This document shows positions 28,487-38,024 of a stretch of DNA of 38,292 nucleotides, one piece after another. The notes beneath the pieces were generated by a model. The model ran no database searches. It was not told the origin of the DNA and was given only the letters and a program-made list of their open reading frames with translations. This DNA is from an uncultured Synechococcus sp. (GTDB lineage: Bacteria > Cyanobacteriota > Cyanobacteriia > PCC-6307 > Cyanobiaceae): the NCBI GenBank assembly GCA_913052185.1, contig CAJXFG010000004.1:1-38292 (forward strand), written 5' to 3'. Both the position numbers and the translations under genes were made by a program. The first letter of the stretch is position 1, and each line of letters begins with the position of its first letter.

Positions 28487-28851
28487 TGCCAGTGAGATTC
28501 GGCCTTGTTATCGCAGCTGCGCTCAGTCTGATGCTGCTGCTTGTGCTTCCTCCACAGGCCTTTGCCGCTGAGGTTCTGCAGGTCCGCTCGGCGACCCTTC
28601 TTCAGGTGGGTGATCGCAACCGCAACTACACCGTCCAGCTGGCCTGCGTGCAGGTGGCAGCTGACGATGAGCCGCAGGCACAGGACTGGATGCGCAGCGC
28701 TGTTCCCCGGCGTCGCCGGGTGAACCTGAGGCCGGAGGGCAGTTCAGACGGTGTTCTGCTCGCAAGGGTCACCCCGATCGGTGACGAGCTTGATCTCGGT
28801 GCCGCCCTGGTGCGTGAAGGCCTGGCCCAGGACACTTGTCCTGAGGCATGA
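28486..28851 (+). CDS. Secreted small protein, possibly degenerate SNase-like fold
   Basis: Signal peptide MPVRFGLVIAAALSLMLLLVLPPQAFAAE, then VLQVRSATLLQVGDRNRNYTVQLACV...DLGAALVREGLA. TGATG overlap with the ilvB stop. Confidence 0.65.
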   Translation: MPVRFGLVIAAALSLMLLLVLPPQAFAAEVLQVRSATLLQVGDRNRNYTVQLACVQVAADDEPQAQDWMRSAVPRRRRVNLRPEGSSDGVLLARVTPIGDELDLGAALVREGLAQDTCPEA

Positions 28852-28852
28852 G

Positions 28853-29077
28853 ATGGCTCGCAATCGCATTGCCTCCGGAATTGTCATGGTGCCGTGTGTG
28901 CTGCTTGGGTCGGCCTTTCTGAGTACGGCCATCTGGGGGGATGCAGCGTCGGACAACCGACCCCTTGCCATTGGTATCGGCAGTCTGCTGGTAATCGCAG
29001 GACTGCTCTCACTGGCGATCCAAGGGGGCAGCCCCGAAGCTGTGACAAAGACGGACGAACCCGAACAGCCTCTCTAG
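28853..29077 (+). CDS. Small membrane protein of unknown function (two predicted TM)
   Basis: MARNRIASGIVMVPCVLLGSAFLSTAIWGDAASDNRPLAIGIGSLLVIAGLLSLAIQGGSPEA. Internal ATG of ORF 28751-29077, immediately after the preceding stop. Confidence 0.6.
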   Translation: MARNRIASGIVMVPCVLLGSAFLSTAIWGDAASDNRPLAIGIGSLLVIAGLLSLAIQGGSPEAVTKTDEPEQPL

Positions 29078-29102
29078 GGTTCGTCGGTCGGGTCCCGTTG
29101 CC

Positions 29103-30359
29103 ATGACCCATTCCACAGAAGTGTCTCCGGAAACCAGCACGCCCGCTGAAACTGGAGCGGCTGCATCAAGCGATCGCCTCAGGTCACTGCGTGGCGTGCT
29201 TCGTGCCAGTGTGCGCCCTCTGGGAGTGTTGGCTGCCACCCTGCTGGGGTGTCAGGCGCTTGCTGCCAGCACAGCGCCGCAATCGGCTGTTCTGGCATTG
29301 CTGCCCGATCATGCCTCCGGAGCCAGGTCGGCCTTCCTGAAGGGGTTCGCCCTGGGCCAGGCTGAGGCTCGCGACTGCGGGATTGATCCCGTGAGTGTGG
29401 ACTGGCGAACGGTCGGAAGTGACCAGGATGTCGCGCTTGCGCCTGGATCGGCGACAGCGCTTCTGGTGGCACCGTTCTCCGCAGATCTGCGCAGCTTTGC
29501 AAGAATCGCGCAGGAACAGAAGCTGGGAGTTCTTCTCCCCTATCAGCGCGGAGATTCGCTGAAGTCGCTCGCAGAGCTGGATCCGGAAGGACGGCTGCAT
29601 CCCGTGCTCCCACCTCTGCAGGTGGATCTCACGCAGCTGGCCTCCGACACCCTTGATCAGGGCTGGCGAAGGGTGATGGTGGTTGCCGATCCCGGCGATC
29701 GCAGTGCTGATCAGGCGCAGGATTTTGTCGAGGCATTCGAAGGTCTTGGCGGCCGGGTTGAGTCCTTCGACACCCAGGTTGTGCAGATGGTGGCCCCTGA
29801 TGATCAGGGTGCTCTGGATCAGTTTCTCCAGGATGTGTCCTGGAAAGGCCCCGATGCCATCGTTCTGGCAGCAGCCCCAGAAGGTGATCTGGCTCGTCGA
29901 TTGGCCAGGGCTCAGCAGCAGGGCGACTTGGCTGTCAGTTCCGCCATGCGTCCCTGGGTCTGGATGCTGCCGAAGCACCGTGTCGGAAACCTGGCTGAAC
30001 GTCCCTGGAATCAGCTGGTGCTTGATCAGTCAGCCCATGGACCAGGCTGGTCAGCCTTCCGGGAAAGATTTGTTGAACGGTACGGCCAGGATCCTGATCT
30101 GATCGCGGCCTCGGGCTTCGATTCCGCCCGCATGCTCAGCCTGGCGTCGCTTGCGCCTCCTCCTGTGTCCTCGGAAGGAACACGCGATCCTCTTGGCTGG
30201 ATGGATGCGGACCAGGACCCCACATCGATGTGTGCGTCAGTCCAAGCACGCCTGGAAGGACGCTCCGTTCGCCTTCAGGGTGCTGCCAGTGATCTCATCC
30301 AGCGTCCGGGACAGGCCCCGTCCGGTGTGGCCTCAACCCGTCTGATCGCCGGCCGGTAA
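29103..30359 (+). CDS. Periplasmic-binding-fold protein (LppC/penicillin-binding protein activator-like)
   Basis: N-terminal hydrophobic signal, AVLALLPDHASGARSAFLKGFALGQAEA, and WRRVMVVADPGDRSADQAQDFVEAFEGLGGRV: type-1 periplasmic-binding fold. Confidence 0.6.
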   Translation: MTHSTEVSPETSTPAETGAAASSDRLRSLRGVLRASVRPLGVLAATLLGCQALAASTAPQSAVLALLPDHASGARSAFLKGFALGQAEARDCGIDPVSVDWRTVGSDQDVALAPGSATALLVAPFSADLRSFARIAQEQKLGVLLPYQRGDSLKSLAELDPEGRLHPVLPPLQVDLTQLASDTLDQGWRRVMVVADPGDRSADQAQDFVEAFEGLGGRVESFDTQVVQMVAPDDQGALDQFLQDVSWKGPDAIVLAAAPEGDLARRLARAQQQGDLAVSSAMRPWVWMLPKHRVGNLAERPWNQLVLDQSAHGPGWSAFRERFVERYGQDPDLIAASGFDSARMLSLASLAPPPVSSEGTRDPLGWMDADQDPTSMCASVQARLEGRSVRLQGAASDLIQRPGQAPSGVASTRLIAGR

Positions 30360-30392
30360 GGTTTTCCAAGGGGTCAGGGAAGGAGAGAGCTC

Positions 30393-32060
30393 GTGCTGCG
30401 ACTGAGCGAGCTTCGACTGGATCTGGATCATTCGGAGGATGATCTTGAACAGGCTGTTCTGCGTTGCCTGAAAGTTCCTCGGGAGCAGCTCATCTCCCAC
30501 CGTCTGGTGAAGCAGAGCATTGATGCCCGTCGGCGCGATCGGATCCGGGTCATCTACAGCGTGGATGTTCAGGTGCAGGGGGAGAAAGCGCTGCTGCGTC
30601 GACGCTCGACCGACCGTCGCATTCGTCGCAGTCCCGATGAGTCCTATCGCTACGTGGCTCGTGCTCCAGCCGGTGCGGTCGATGCCTTGCCGCCCCGGCC
30701 CGTGGTGATCGGAGCCGGACCCTGTGGTTACTTTGCAGCACTGCTGCTGGCCCAGATGGGATTTCGGCCGCTGCTGCTCGAGCGCGGCCAGGCCGTGAAG
30801 CAGCGCAGCCGTGACACCTTCGGATTCTGGCGTCGTCAATCGGCGTTCAAGCCTGAATCCAACGCTCAGTTCGGAGAGGGAGGAGCCGGCACCTTCTCGG
30901 ATGGAAAGCTCTACAGCCAGGTGAGCGACCCCGCGCATTACGGCCGGAAAGTGCTGGAGGAGCTGGTGAAATGCGGCGCCAACAGCGACATCCTCACCCG
31001 TCATCGGCCCCATATCGGCACCTTCAAGCTGGCGACCGTGGTCAGGGGCTTGCGGGCTGAAATTGAGGCTCTCGGAGGTGAGGTGCGCTTCGGCTGCCGG
31101 GTGGAACAACTCCTTCTGGAGTCAGCCTGCGACGGTGACAGCAAGCCTTTTCGGATCACCGGCCTGGAACTGTCCGATGGCAGCCGCCTTGATTGCAGTC
31201 AGGTGGTTCTGGCTCCCGGTCATTCCGCTCGCGACACCTTCGCGATGCTCGACCGGGCCGGTGTCGCCATGGAGCGCAAGCCCTTCGCGATTGGGATTCG
31301 GATCGAGCATCCCCAGTCGCTGATCGACAACGCCCGCTGGGGTGATGCCGCGGGCCATCCGTTGCTGGGTGCTGCCGAATACAAGCTCGTGCATCACGCA
31401 GCCAATGGTCGCTGCGTCTACAGCTTCTGCATGTGTCCAGGCGGGTTCGTGGTGGGCGCCACCTCTGAGCCCGGTCGTGTGGTCACCAATGGCATGAGTC
31501 AGCACTCCCGCAATGAGCGGAACGCCAACAGTGGACTGGTGATGCCCGTCTTGGATACGGATCTCGAAGCCCATGAGCGATGGCCTGGAGATCCACTCGC
31601 GGGTCTGGTCTTCCAGCGCCAACTTGAATCCCTCGCCTTCAGTCTCGGTGGTGCGGACTACAGCGCACCTGTTCAGCGACTCGAAGATTTTGTGGCTGGA
31701 AGGCCTTCCACCTGTCTCGGATCGGTCAGTCCCTCCTATCAGCCTGGTGTCAAACCCTCTGACCTCGCCGAACTTCTCCCGGAACCGATGGTGGAGGCCC
31801 TCAAGGAGGCGCTGCCGGCCTTCAGCAGGAAAATTGTCGGTTACGACCACCCCGATGCGGTGCTGACTGGGGTGGAGACACGCACCTCCTCGCCGCTGCG
31901 CATTCCTCGGGATGATCAGCTGGAGTCATGCAATGTGCTGGGTCTCACGCCTGCCGGAGAGGGTGCCGGTTACGCGGGCGGAATTCTCTCAGCGGCCATC
32001 GATGGCATCCGTGCGGCTGAAGCCGTCGCCTTGCGACTGATGTCGCTGAGATCAGGCTGA
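30393..32060 (+). CDS. FAD-dependent dehydrogenase-like protein (COG2509 type)
   Basis: RPVVIGAGPCGYFAALLLAQMGFRPLLLERGQAVKQRSRDTFGFWR, FGEGGAGTFSDGKLYSQVSDP, GLTPAGEGAGYAGGILSAAIDGIRAAEAV. Confidence 0.9.
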   Translation: MLRLSELRLDLDHSEDDLEQAVLRCLKVPREQLISHRLVKQSIDARRRDRIRVIYSVDVQVQGEKALLRRRSTDRRIRRSPDESYRYVARAPAGAVDALPPRPVVIGAGPCGYFAALLLAQMGFRPLLLERGQAVKQRSRDTFGFWRRQSAFKPESNAQFGEGGAGTFSDGKLYSQVSDPAHYGRKVLEELVKCGANSDILTRHRPHIGTFKLATVVRGLRAEIEALGGEVRFGCRVEQLLLESACDGDSKPFRITGLELSDGSRLDCSQVVLAPGHSARDTFAMLDRAGVAMERKPFAIGIRIEHPQSLIDNARWGDAAGHPLLGAAEYKLVHHAANGRCVYSFCMCPGGFVVGATSEPGRVVTNGMSQHSRNERNANSGLVMPVLDTDLEAHERWPGDPLAGLVFQRQLESLAFSLGGADYSAPVQRLEDFVAGRPSTCLGSVSPSYQPGVKPSDLAELLPEPMVEALKEALPAFSRKIVGYDHPDAVLTGVETRTSSPLRIPRDDQLESCNVLGLTPAGEGAGYAGGILSAAIDGIRAAEAVALRLMSLRSG

Positions 32061-32082
32061 GATCAAACGGATGCGTTGAGCG

Positions 32083-32916
32083 TCAGATCACAGCCTGGCC
32101 GACGATGCCGCTCCACTGAACCGCTTTCACCTGATCCCGTCGCCAGGAGTGAAACAGGCTCGGTTCATCGATCGTGCACAGCGGACAGGTCCTGATCCGG
32201 GTGCTGTCGATGCCTGCCGAGACCAGCTGCTGGACAGCGGCTGCCCGGATATCCAGACGGCAGCGACCCTGCTCGGGGTCGGGATGAATCACGGCCTCCC
32301 TCTGCAGCTGCTCCAGTGATCGGGGCTCCGGGGCCAAGGCTCGACCCACCTGAAGGGCCACGGATTCCTCCACCTGATAGTGCTCGCCACTGACGGCAGG
32401 TCCGAGGGCGATGAGCAGCTTCTCCCTGGTGGCGCCACGCTGTTCGAGCCTGGCGATGGCCTCGGGCAGGATGCGGCAGGCCACACCTCGCCAGCCCGCA
32501 TGGCAGGCCGCCACATGACCGCTTTCGGGATCAGCCAGTAAAACCGGTGTGCAGTCGGCGCCGCAGACCCAGAGACTCTGCCCACCGCGGTCACTCACAA
32601 GCCCGTCAGCCTCGGGCCAGGGGGCTTCGCAAGCCTTGGAGGCCTCGAGCACAACGCTGCCATGGACCTGCTGAGGGCGATGCACGGAGACACCACACGA
32701 CAGGTAGCCAGCCAGCTCGTCGGGACCACGTCCATGCCAGCGGCGCGTGAAAAAACCATGCTCAAACCCAGCGTCATGGAGGTGGTCCGCTGTCAGGAAA
32801 TAGCCGCCGTAACACCCCACCCATGTCCAGCCCGGCAGCGTGTTGAAGCGGCTGTCGGGCTGTGCGAGAGGGTCGTCATGGGCCATGCCTGGCTCAGCTC
32901 CCTGGGCGGAGATCAT
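32083..32916 (-). CDS. pgeF: Purine-nucleoside phosphorylase/polyphenol oxidase family (YfiH/PgeF-like)
   Basis: RPQQVHGSVVLEA, LWVCGADCTPVLLADPESGHVAACHAGWRGVACRILPEAI and CTIDEPSLFHSWRRD. Confidence 0.93.
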   Translation of the reverse strand: MISAQGAEPGMAHDDPLAQPDSRFNTLPGWTWVGCYGGYFLTADHLHDAGFEHGFFTRRWHGRGPDELAGYLSCGVSVHRPQQVHGSVVLEASKACEAPWPEADGLVSDRGGQSLWVCGADCTPVLLADPESGHVAACHAGWRGVACRILPEAIARLEQRGATREKLLIALGPAVSGEHYQVEESVALQVGRALAPEPRSLEQLQREAVIHPDPEQGRCRLDIRAAAVQQLVSAGIDSTRIRTCPLCTIDEPSLFHSWRRDQVKAVQWSGIVGQAVI

Positions 32917-33827
32917 TGTTGTGGCTGATCCCTCAGCATCCAGAAGCCTTCGAATCGCTCACTTTCGGGTGAGCTCTGCACAGCGATGAACTGCAGGCCA
33001 TGCAGGTTGAGGCACGACGCGTCCAGGGCGGCGGAGATCTGTTCGGCTTCCTGCTCGCTCAGATCACTGACCAGCCAGGAGTCATCCTGACCGGCATCGA
33101 GAACCAGTTGCAGTGCGCTGACACGCAGACGAACCGGCTCCAGCCCTCCAAGCCAACCGGCGAGCGCCAGGGCTCTGGTGCGACTGAACAGACGCAGGCC
33201 CGGGACCTGCAGATCCGCCTCGAGGGATGGGGGCACAGGAACGAGTCCGTTGAAACCAAGTGGCCATTCACCGGCTTCCTTCAGGCTGCCGACTGGCAGT
33301 CCTGCCCAGGTCCAGGCGTCGCCCCGGACTGCTTCAGGCAGCGGCAGTGGTGGAGTTTCCACAGGCGAGGGCGGCAAGGCAAGCGGGCCAGCCATGAATC
33401 CCTCCTCCTTGGGGTAAACGGTCCGCTCGCGTTCATCGAGCCAGTCGAGCAGTGCGTAGGTGCGCCTGCTGGGGACCACTTCCAGGAGCAGTTCCGCCGC
33501 AGCTCGCTGCACCATCGTTCTCATGGCAGTCCGCCAGGCTCGCAGCCTCTGCGGTGGCTTCCAGCCCTGGTCCTCGGCTTCAGCCACTGCTTCACGCAGG
33601 GCCGCGGCCAGCCAGGTTGAATTGACCTCGCTTGCGGGGCAGAGCTTGGCGAAGCGAAAGCAGTCGCTGCTGTTGATCTCGGGAGTGCTGATGATCAGCA
33701 GCTCCCAGCGCTTTTTTCCATCCTTTTCCAGGATGGGCCTGGAATAGAAATCCAGTTCCCAGTCGGCCTGACGCGTGGACCGCGGCTGGGAGCCGGCATC
33801 ACCGGCAGTCGTGGAAGCGGTGATCAT
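32913..33827 (-). CDS. Tab2/Atab2-like RNA-binding protein (DUF1092)
   Basis: WELDFYSRPILEKDGKKRWELLIIS near the N-terminus, plus LEVVPSRRTYALLDWLDERERTVYPKEEGF. 304 aa. Confidence 0.85.
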   Translation of the reverse strand: MITASTTAGDAGSQPRSTRQADWELDFYSRPILEKDGKKRWELLIISTPEINSSDCFRFAKLCPASEVNSTWLAAALREAVAEAEDQGWKPPQRLRAWRTAMRTMVQRAAAELLLEVVPSRRTYALLDWLDERERTVYPKEEGFMAGPLALPPSPVETPPLPLPEAVRGDAWTWAGLPVGSLKEAGEWPLGFNGLVPVPPSLEADLQVPGLRLFSRTRALALAGWLGGLEPVRLRVSALQLVLDAGQDDSWLVSDLSEQEAEQISAALDASCLNLHGLQFIAVQSSPESERFEGFWMLRDQPQQ

Positions 33828-35116
33828 CCCGCTGACTGTTCCTGCTGCCTGAGGACGTTACGGGCGCGATTGGCTCGATCGGCAGCTTCTGCCATCACCG
33901 TGTCCTTGTCGACCAGAAGCTCTCCAGGCTGTCCTTCGAGCAGGGCAGTGTTGAGCCCGATCCGGCCTCGACCCGGATCCAGTTCGGTGATCAGAGCCTT
34001 CACGGTGTCGCCCTGCCCGAACACTTCGCGCATGGAGCGCAGGCTTCCACCGGTGATCACGGACTGATGCAGCAGTCCACTGATGCCACCCAGGTCGATG
34101 AACAGTCCATAGGGCTTGATGGCGGCGACCTGACCTTCCACCAACTGCCCCACCTCAAGCTCCGAAAAACGAGCTGCCGTTGCGGCACGCTTCTCCGAGA
34201 GAACCAGTTTGCGGGTCTCGGAGTTGACCTCCAGAAAAGCGACGCCGAGGGTTTTGCCCACGAGTGATTCGTGGTTTTCACCGTCCTGCAGCTGGGATCG
34301 GGGAATGAATCCTCTCAACCCCTCGAGGTCACAGGTGACCCCCCCCCGATTGAAGCCGGTGATCTTGACCTGAACGACCTTGCCGTCCTTGGCAAGCTGC
34401 TTCACCTTGTCCCAGCTCTTGCGCAGCGCCAGGGCACGGCAGCTGATCGTCACCATGCCGTCGGCGTTCTGTTCCCGTGTGACCAGCACCTCCACCTCGA
34501 GACCTTTCGGGAAGCGTTCCTTCAGGTTGGTGATCACCCCAAGGCCGCATTCGCTCTTGGGCATGAAACCGGGAGCTTTGCCGCCGATGTCGACATAGAC
34601 ACCATCGCTCTCCATGCCGATCACGGTGCCGGTCACAACCTCACCAGTCGTGCCAACAGGCTCGTTGGCGTCGAGAGCTGCGAGGAACGCATCCTCATCG
34701 AAATCGAAGTCATCAACGCTCCGGCTGGCTGTCGCCGCTTCAGAGGGCGCATTGTTCAGCTTGCGTCCGGTATCAGCAGGGCCAAGGAGATCGGCCATCG
34801 TCATTCCGGCCAGATCATCATCGTCCGGATCCATTGAGGGAGCCGATGAGGCCTGGGATCCTCGGGGAGGTGCGGGGGGTCTGGGAGCGACGGACTGACC
34901 TCCTTCGGCAGCGAGCGCCGCCTGCTCGAGCTGCGCTGCGCGTGCTGCTGCGGCATCTGCGGCCGCACGGGCTTCCTCTGCTTCCTTGCGCAAGCGCTCC
35001 TGCTCCTCCCGCTTGCTGATGTGCATCACCTGAAGCGGTTTTCGTGGTGGCTGCGCCGAAGCGGCAGCACCTTTGCCACCATCCAGTCGGGAATTCTGAC
35101 GTTCTGTTCCGGCCAT
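33824..35116 (-). CDS. S1-domain RNA-binding protein, ribosomal protein S1-like, with Ala/Glu-rich N-terminal extension
   Basis: Three S1 repeats: GEVVTGTVIGMESDGVYVDIGGKAPGFMP; GKVVQVKITGFNRGGVTCDLEGLRGFIPRSQL; GQLVEGQVAAIKPYGLFIDLGGISGLLHQS. Likely start is MAGTERQN at 35116; the ORF extends to 35215. Confidence 0.9.
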   Translation of the reverse strand: MAGTERQNSRLDGGKGAAASAQPPRKPLQVMHISKREEQERLRKEAEEARAAADAAAARAAQLEQAALAAEGGQSVAPRPPAPPRGSQASSAPSMDPDDDDLAGMTMADLLGPADTGRKLNNAPSEAATASRSVDDFDFDEDAFLAALDANEPVGTTGEVVTGTVIGMESDGVYVDIGGKAPGFMPKSECGLGVITNLKERFPKGLEVEVLVTREQNADGMVTISCRALALRKSWDKVKQLAKDGKVVQVKITGFNRGGVTCDLEGLRGFIPRSQLQDGENHESLVGKTLGVAFLEVNSETRKLVLSEKRAATAARFSELEVGQLVEGQVAAIKPYGLFIDLGGISGLLHQSVITGGSLRSMREVFGQGDTVKALITELDPGRGRIGLNTALLEGQPGELLVDKDTVMAEAADRANRARNVLRQQEQSAG

Positions 35117-35167
35117 GGGACCCATCGTCCTTGGCAGGACAGTCTGACAGCAGGAGGTTGATTCAGG

Positions 35168-36001
35168 ATGAGCGGCAACGGCGAACAAACCTCCAGACGT
35201 CTGGAGGTCATGCACTGGCCCGAGGCGGCTCAGGCGCTCGAGCGGAGCGGTTCAACCCTGGTCTGGCCCTTCGGTGCCTTCGAGCAACACGGCCCACAGC
35301 TGCCTCTCCTGACCGATGCTCTGTTCGCCGAACGCATCCTGGACAGGGTGCTGGAGAGTCTTCCCGAAGAGCTGCCGATCTGGGCTCTGCCCACCCAGAA
35401 AATCGGCTTGTCTCCGGAACACCGCGGCTTCCCGGGAACGCTCAGCCTGAGCGCAGAACTGCTGATTCGTCTTGTCGGGGAAGTGGGGAAGCAGCTTGCG
35501 GCCCAGGGGGTTCAGCGGCTGGTGTTGTTCAACGCCCATGGCGGTCAGATCGGTCTTCTCCAGACCGCGGCCAGAGAACTGGCGGCGGAAACCCCGTCAA
35601 TGGCGGTTCTTCCCTGCTTCCTCTGGAGTGGTGTCTCGGGCCTCAAGACCCTGGTGCCGGCTGATGAGCTTGCGCATGGATTGCATGCTGGGCTGGCGGA
35701 GACGAGCTTGATGCTGGCCTTGGAACCATCTCTCGTCGGCAACCAGAGGCCTCTGGATGGTGATCACGTCAGCCATGCGGCGGCGGCCACACCTCCTGAC
35801 GGCTGGTCTCTTGAGGGGCCAGCCCCCCTCGCCTGGTTCACCGCCGACCTGAGCGAATCCGGTGTCGTCGGGGACAGCCGTGGCGCGGATGCGGACCTCG
35901 GACATCAGTTAGAGAAAGCCCTGGTGCTCCACTGGACTCGACTGTTCACAAGCCTGATGGCCTCGAACTGGCCACCTTGCGGAGACCGTCGACGTATCTA
36001 A
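35168..36001 (+). CDS. Creatininase-family amidohydrolase
   Basis: [53 protein letters not shown] and GDHVSHAA. Confidence 0.92.
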   Translation: MSGNGEQTSRRLEVMHWPEAAQALERSGSTLVWPFGAFEQHGPQLPLLTDALFAERILDRVLESLPEELPIWALPTQKIGLSPEHRGFPGTLSLSAELLIRLVGEVGKQLAAQGVQRLVLFNAHGGQIGLLQTAARELAAETPSMAVLPCFLWSGVSGLKTLVPADELAHGLHAGLAETSLMLALEPSLVGNQRPLDGDHVSHAAAATPPDGWSLEGPAPLAWFTADLSESGVVGDSRGADADLGHQLEKALVLHWTRLFTSLMASNWPPCGDRRRI

Positions 36002-36025
36002 GAACCATCAAGCGAACATCCGTTA

Positions 36026-36051
36026 TCGGTGGCACTGGTTACAGTCACCGA
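36026..36051 (+). promoter_or_regulatory. Hairpin immediately upstream of ado
   Basis: TCGGTG-gc-ACTG-gtta-CAGT-CACCGA: 10 bp paired, with a 2-nt bulge and GTTA tetraloop. Confidence 0.5.
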
Positions 36052-36074
36052 CGATGACCGTTACGGAAAGATCC

Positions 36075-36800
36075 ATGCCGACCCCCGTTACCCCCGAGGT
36101 CGCCGTCCTTGACGAGCGGGATGCATCGGCCCAGCAATTGCCTGACTTCTCCACTGAGGCCTACAAAGACGCCTACAGCCGGATCAACGCAATTGTGATC
36201 GAGGGGGAGCAGGAGGCTTACGACAACTACATGTCGCTCGGCACCCTGATTCCTGAACATGCTGACGAGCTGGCCAGGCTGGCGAAGATGGAGTTGAAGC
36301 ACATGAAAGGCTTCACCTCCTGCGGTCGCAACCTGGGGGTTGAGGCTGATCTTCCTTTCGCGAAGGAATTCTTCGGACCTCTTCACGGCAACTTCCAGAC
36401 AGCCTTCAAGGAAGGCAAGGTTGTGACCTGCCTGTTGATCCAGGCGCTGCTGATTGAGGCGTTCGCCATTTCCGCCTATCACATCTACATCCCTGTGGCT
36501 GATCCCTTTGCCCGCAGGATCACTGAAGGTGTGGTCAAGGATGAGTACACCCACCTCAACTACGGGCAGGAGTGGCTCAAGGCCAATTTCGAAGCCAGCA
36601 AGGAGGAGCTGATGCAGGCCAACAAGGCCAATCTTCCTCTGATCCGGTCCATGCTTGATCAGGTTGCCGGTGATGCAGCTGTTCTGCAGATGGAGAAAGA
36701 AGATCTGATCGAGGATTTCCTGATCGCTTATCAGGAAGCCCTGAGCGAGATCGGCTTCAACATGCGTGAGATCGCCCGCATGGCTGCAGCGGCGCTCTGA
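36075..36800 (+). CDS. ado: Aldehyde deformylating oxygenase (aldehyde decarbonylase); ORF opens at 36054, likely start at 36075
   Basis: [64 protein letters not shown] and [13 protein letters not shown] di-iron motifs. MPTP... start preceded by GGAAAG. Confidence 0.95.
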   Translation: MPTPVTPEVAVLDERDASAQQLPDFSTEAYKDAYSRINAIVIEGEQEAYDNYMSLGTLIPEHADELARLAKMELKHMKGFTSCGRNLGVEADLPFAKEFFGPLHGNFQTAFKEGKVVTCLLIQALLIEAFAISAYHIYIPVADPFARRITEGVVKDEYTHLNYGQEWLKANFEASKEELMQANKANLPLIRSMLDQVAGDAAVLQMEKEDLIEDFLIAYQEALSEIGFNMREIARMAAAAL

Positions 36801-36860
36801 CTCCGCTCGAGTCCTGCGCTCTAGGCTCCAGCCAGTCAACTGCGGGACCGGTTTAAGCAC

Positions 36861-36886
36861 AGGCACGTCTCATGGGGAACGTGCCT
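36861..36886 (+). promoter_or_regulatory. Perfect 8-bp inverted repeat in the ado-aar intergenic region
   Basis: AGGCACGT-ctcatgggga-ACGTGCCT. Confidence 0.5.
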
Positions 36887-36963
36887 TCGTGGGATCATGA
36901 ACGGTTAGGGCCCCTCTGGGTGAGGTTCACTTCAATGCGTACACGTACGAGCGTCGGCAGTAC

Positions 36964-38004
36964 ATGTTTGGTCTGATCGGGCACTCCACCAGTTTTGAGG
37001 CGGCGAGGCGCAAGGCTTCAGATCTCGGGTTCGATCACATCGCCGATGGCGATCTGGATGTGTGGTGCAGTGCGCCACCTCAGCTGGTTGAGGACGTTGA
37101 GGTCACCAGCGCCACCGGAAAGACCATCTGTGGTGCCTACATCGATTCCTGCTTCGTGCCTGAAATGCTCAGCCGTTTCAAAACGGCGCGACGCAAGGTG
37201 CTCAACGCCATGGAGCTGGCTCAGAAAAAAGGCATCAACATCACGGCCCTGGGCGGCTTCACCTCAATCATTTTCGAGAATTTCAACCTGCTCCAGCATC
37301 AGCATGTGCGCAGCACAACGCTGGAGTGGGAGCGCTTCACCACCGGAAACACACACACGGCCTGGGTGATCAGCCGCCAGGTTGAGAACAATGCACCCCT
37401 TCTGGGCATCGACCTTGCCAAAGCCAAGGTTGCCGTGGTGGGTGCCACAGGAGATATCGGAAGTGCTGTTTGTCGCTGGCTGTCGAACCGCACGGGAGTC
37501 GGAGAGCTGCTGCTGGTGGCCCGTCAGCAGCAGCCTCTCAAGGATCTTCAGGCTGAACTCGGTGGCGGCAGGATTCTCACGCTCGATGAGGCTCTGCCTG
37601 AGGCAGATGTCGTGGTCTGGGTCGCCAGCATGCCGCGGACGCTTGAAATCGATGCGGCGTCATTGCGGAAGCCCTGTCTGATGATCGATGGGGGCTATCC
37701 CAAGAATCTCGACGCCAAGGTCGCCTGCCAGGGCGTACACGTGCTGAAAGGGGGCATCGTTGAATTCGGCAGTGACATCGGCTGGACGATGATGGAAATC
37801 GCCGAGATGGAAAAGCCTCAGCGACAGATGTTCGCCTGCTTCGCTGAAGCGATGCTGCTTGAGTTTGAGGAGTGCCACACCAATTTCAGCTGGGGGCGTA
37901 ACAACATCACTCTGGAGAAGATGGATTTCATCGGTGAGGCATCGGTGCGCCACGGTTTCTCCACCCTCAATCTCCAAGGGCAGCCTCAGGCTGTCGTTGT
38001 CTGA
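36964..38004 (+). CDS. aar: Acyl-ACP reductase (long-chain fatty aldehyde-forming)
   Basis: [48 protein letters not shown], and [18 protein letters not shown] (NADPH-binding). Confidence 0.95.
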   Translation: MFGLIGHSTSFEAARRKASDLGFDHIADGDLDVWCSAPPQLVEDVEVTSATGKTICGAYIDSCFVPEMLSRFKTARRKVLNAMELAQKKGINITALGGFTSIIFENFNLLQHQHVRSTTLEWERFTTGNTHTAWVISRQVENNAPLLGIDLAKAKVAVVGATGDIGSAVCRWLSNRTGVGELLLVARQQQPLKDLQAELGGGRILTLDEALPEADVVVWVASMPRTLEIDAASLRKPCLMIDGGYPKNLDAKVACQGVHVLKGGIVEFGSDIGWTMMEIAEMEKPQRQMFACFAEAMLLEFEECHTNFSWGRNNITLEKMDFIGEASVRHGFSTLNLQGQPQAVVV

Positions 38005-38024
38005 AGTCCTTCCCAGGTTCGAAA

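Noticed and set aside
29170-29177. HIP1 octamer GCGATCGC
   Set aside because: A single occurrence noticed while reading; not enriched here, so probably chance rather than a repeat system.
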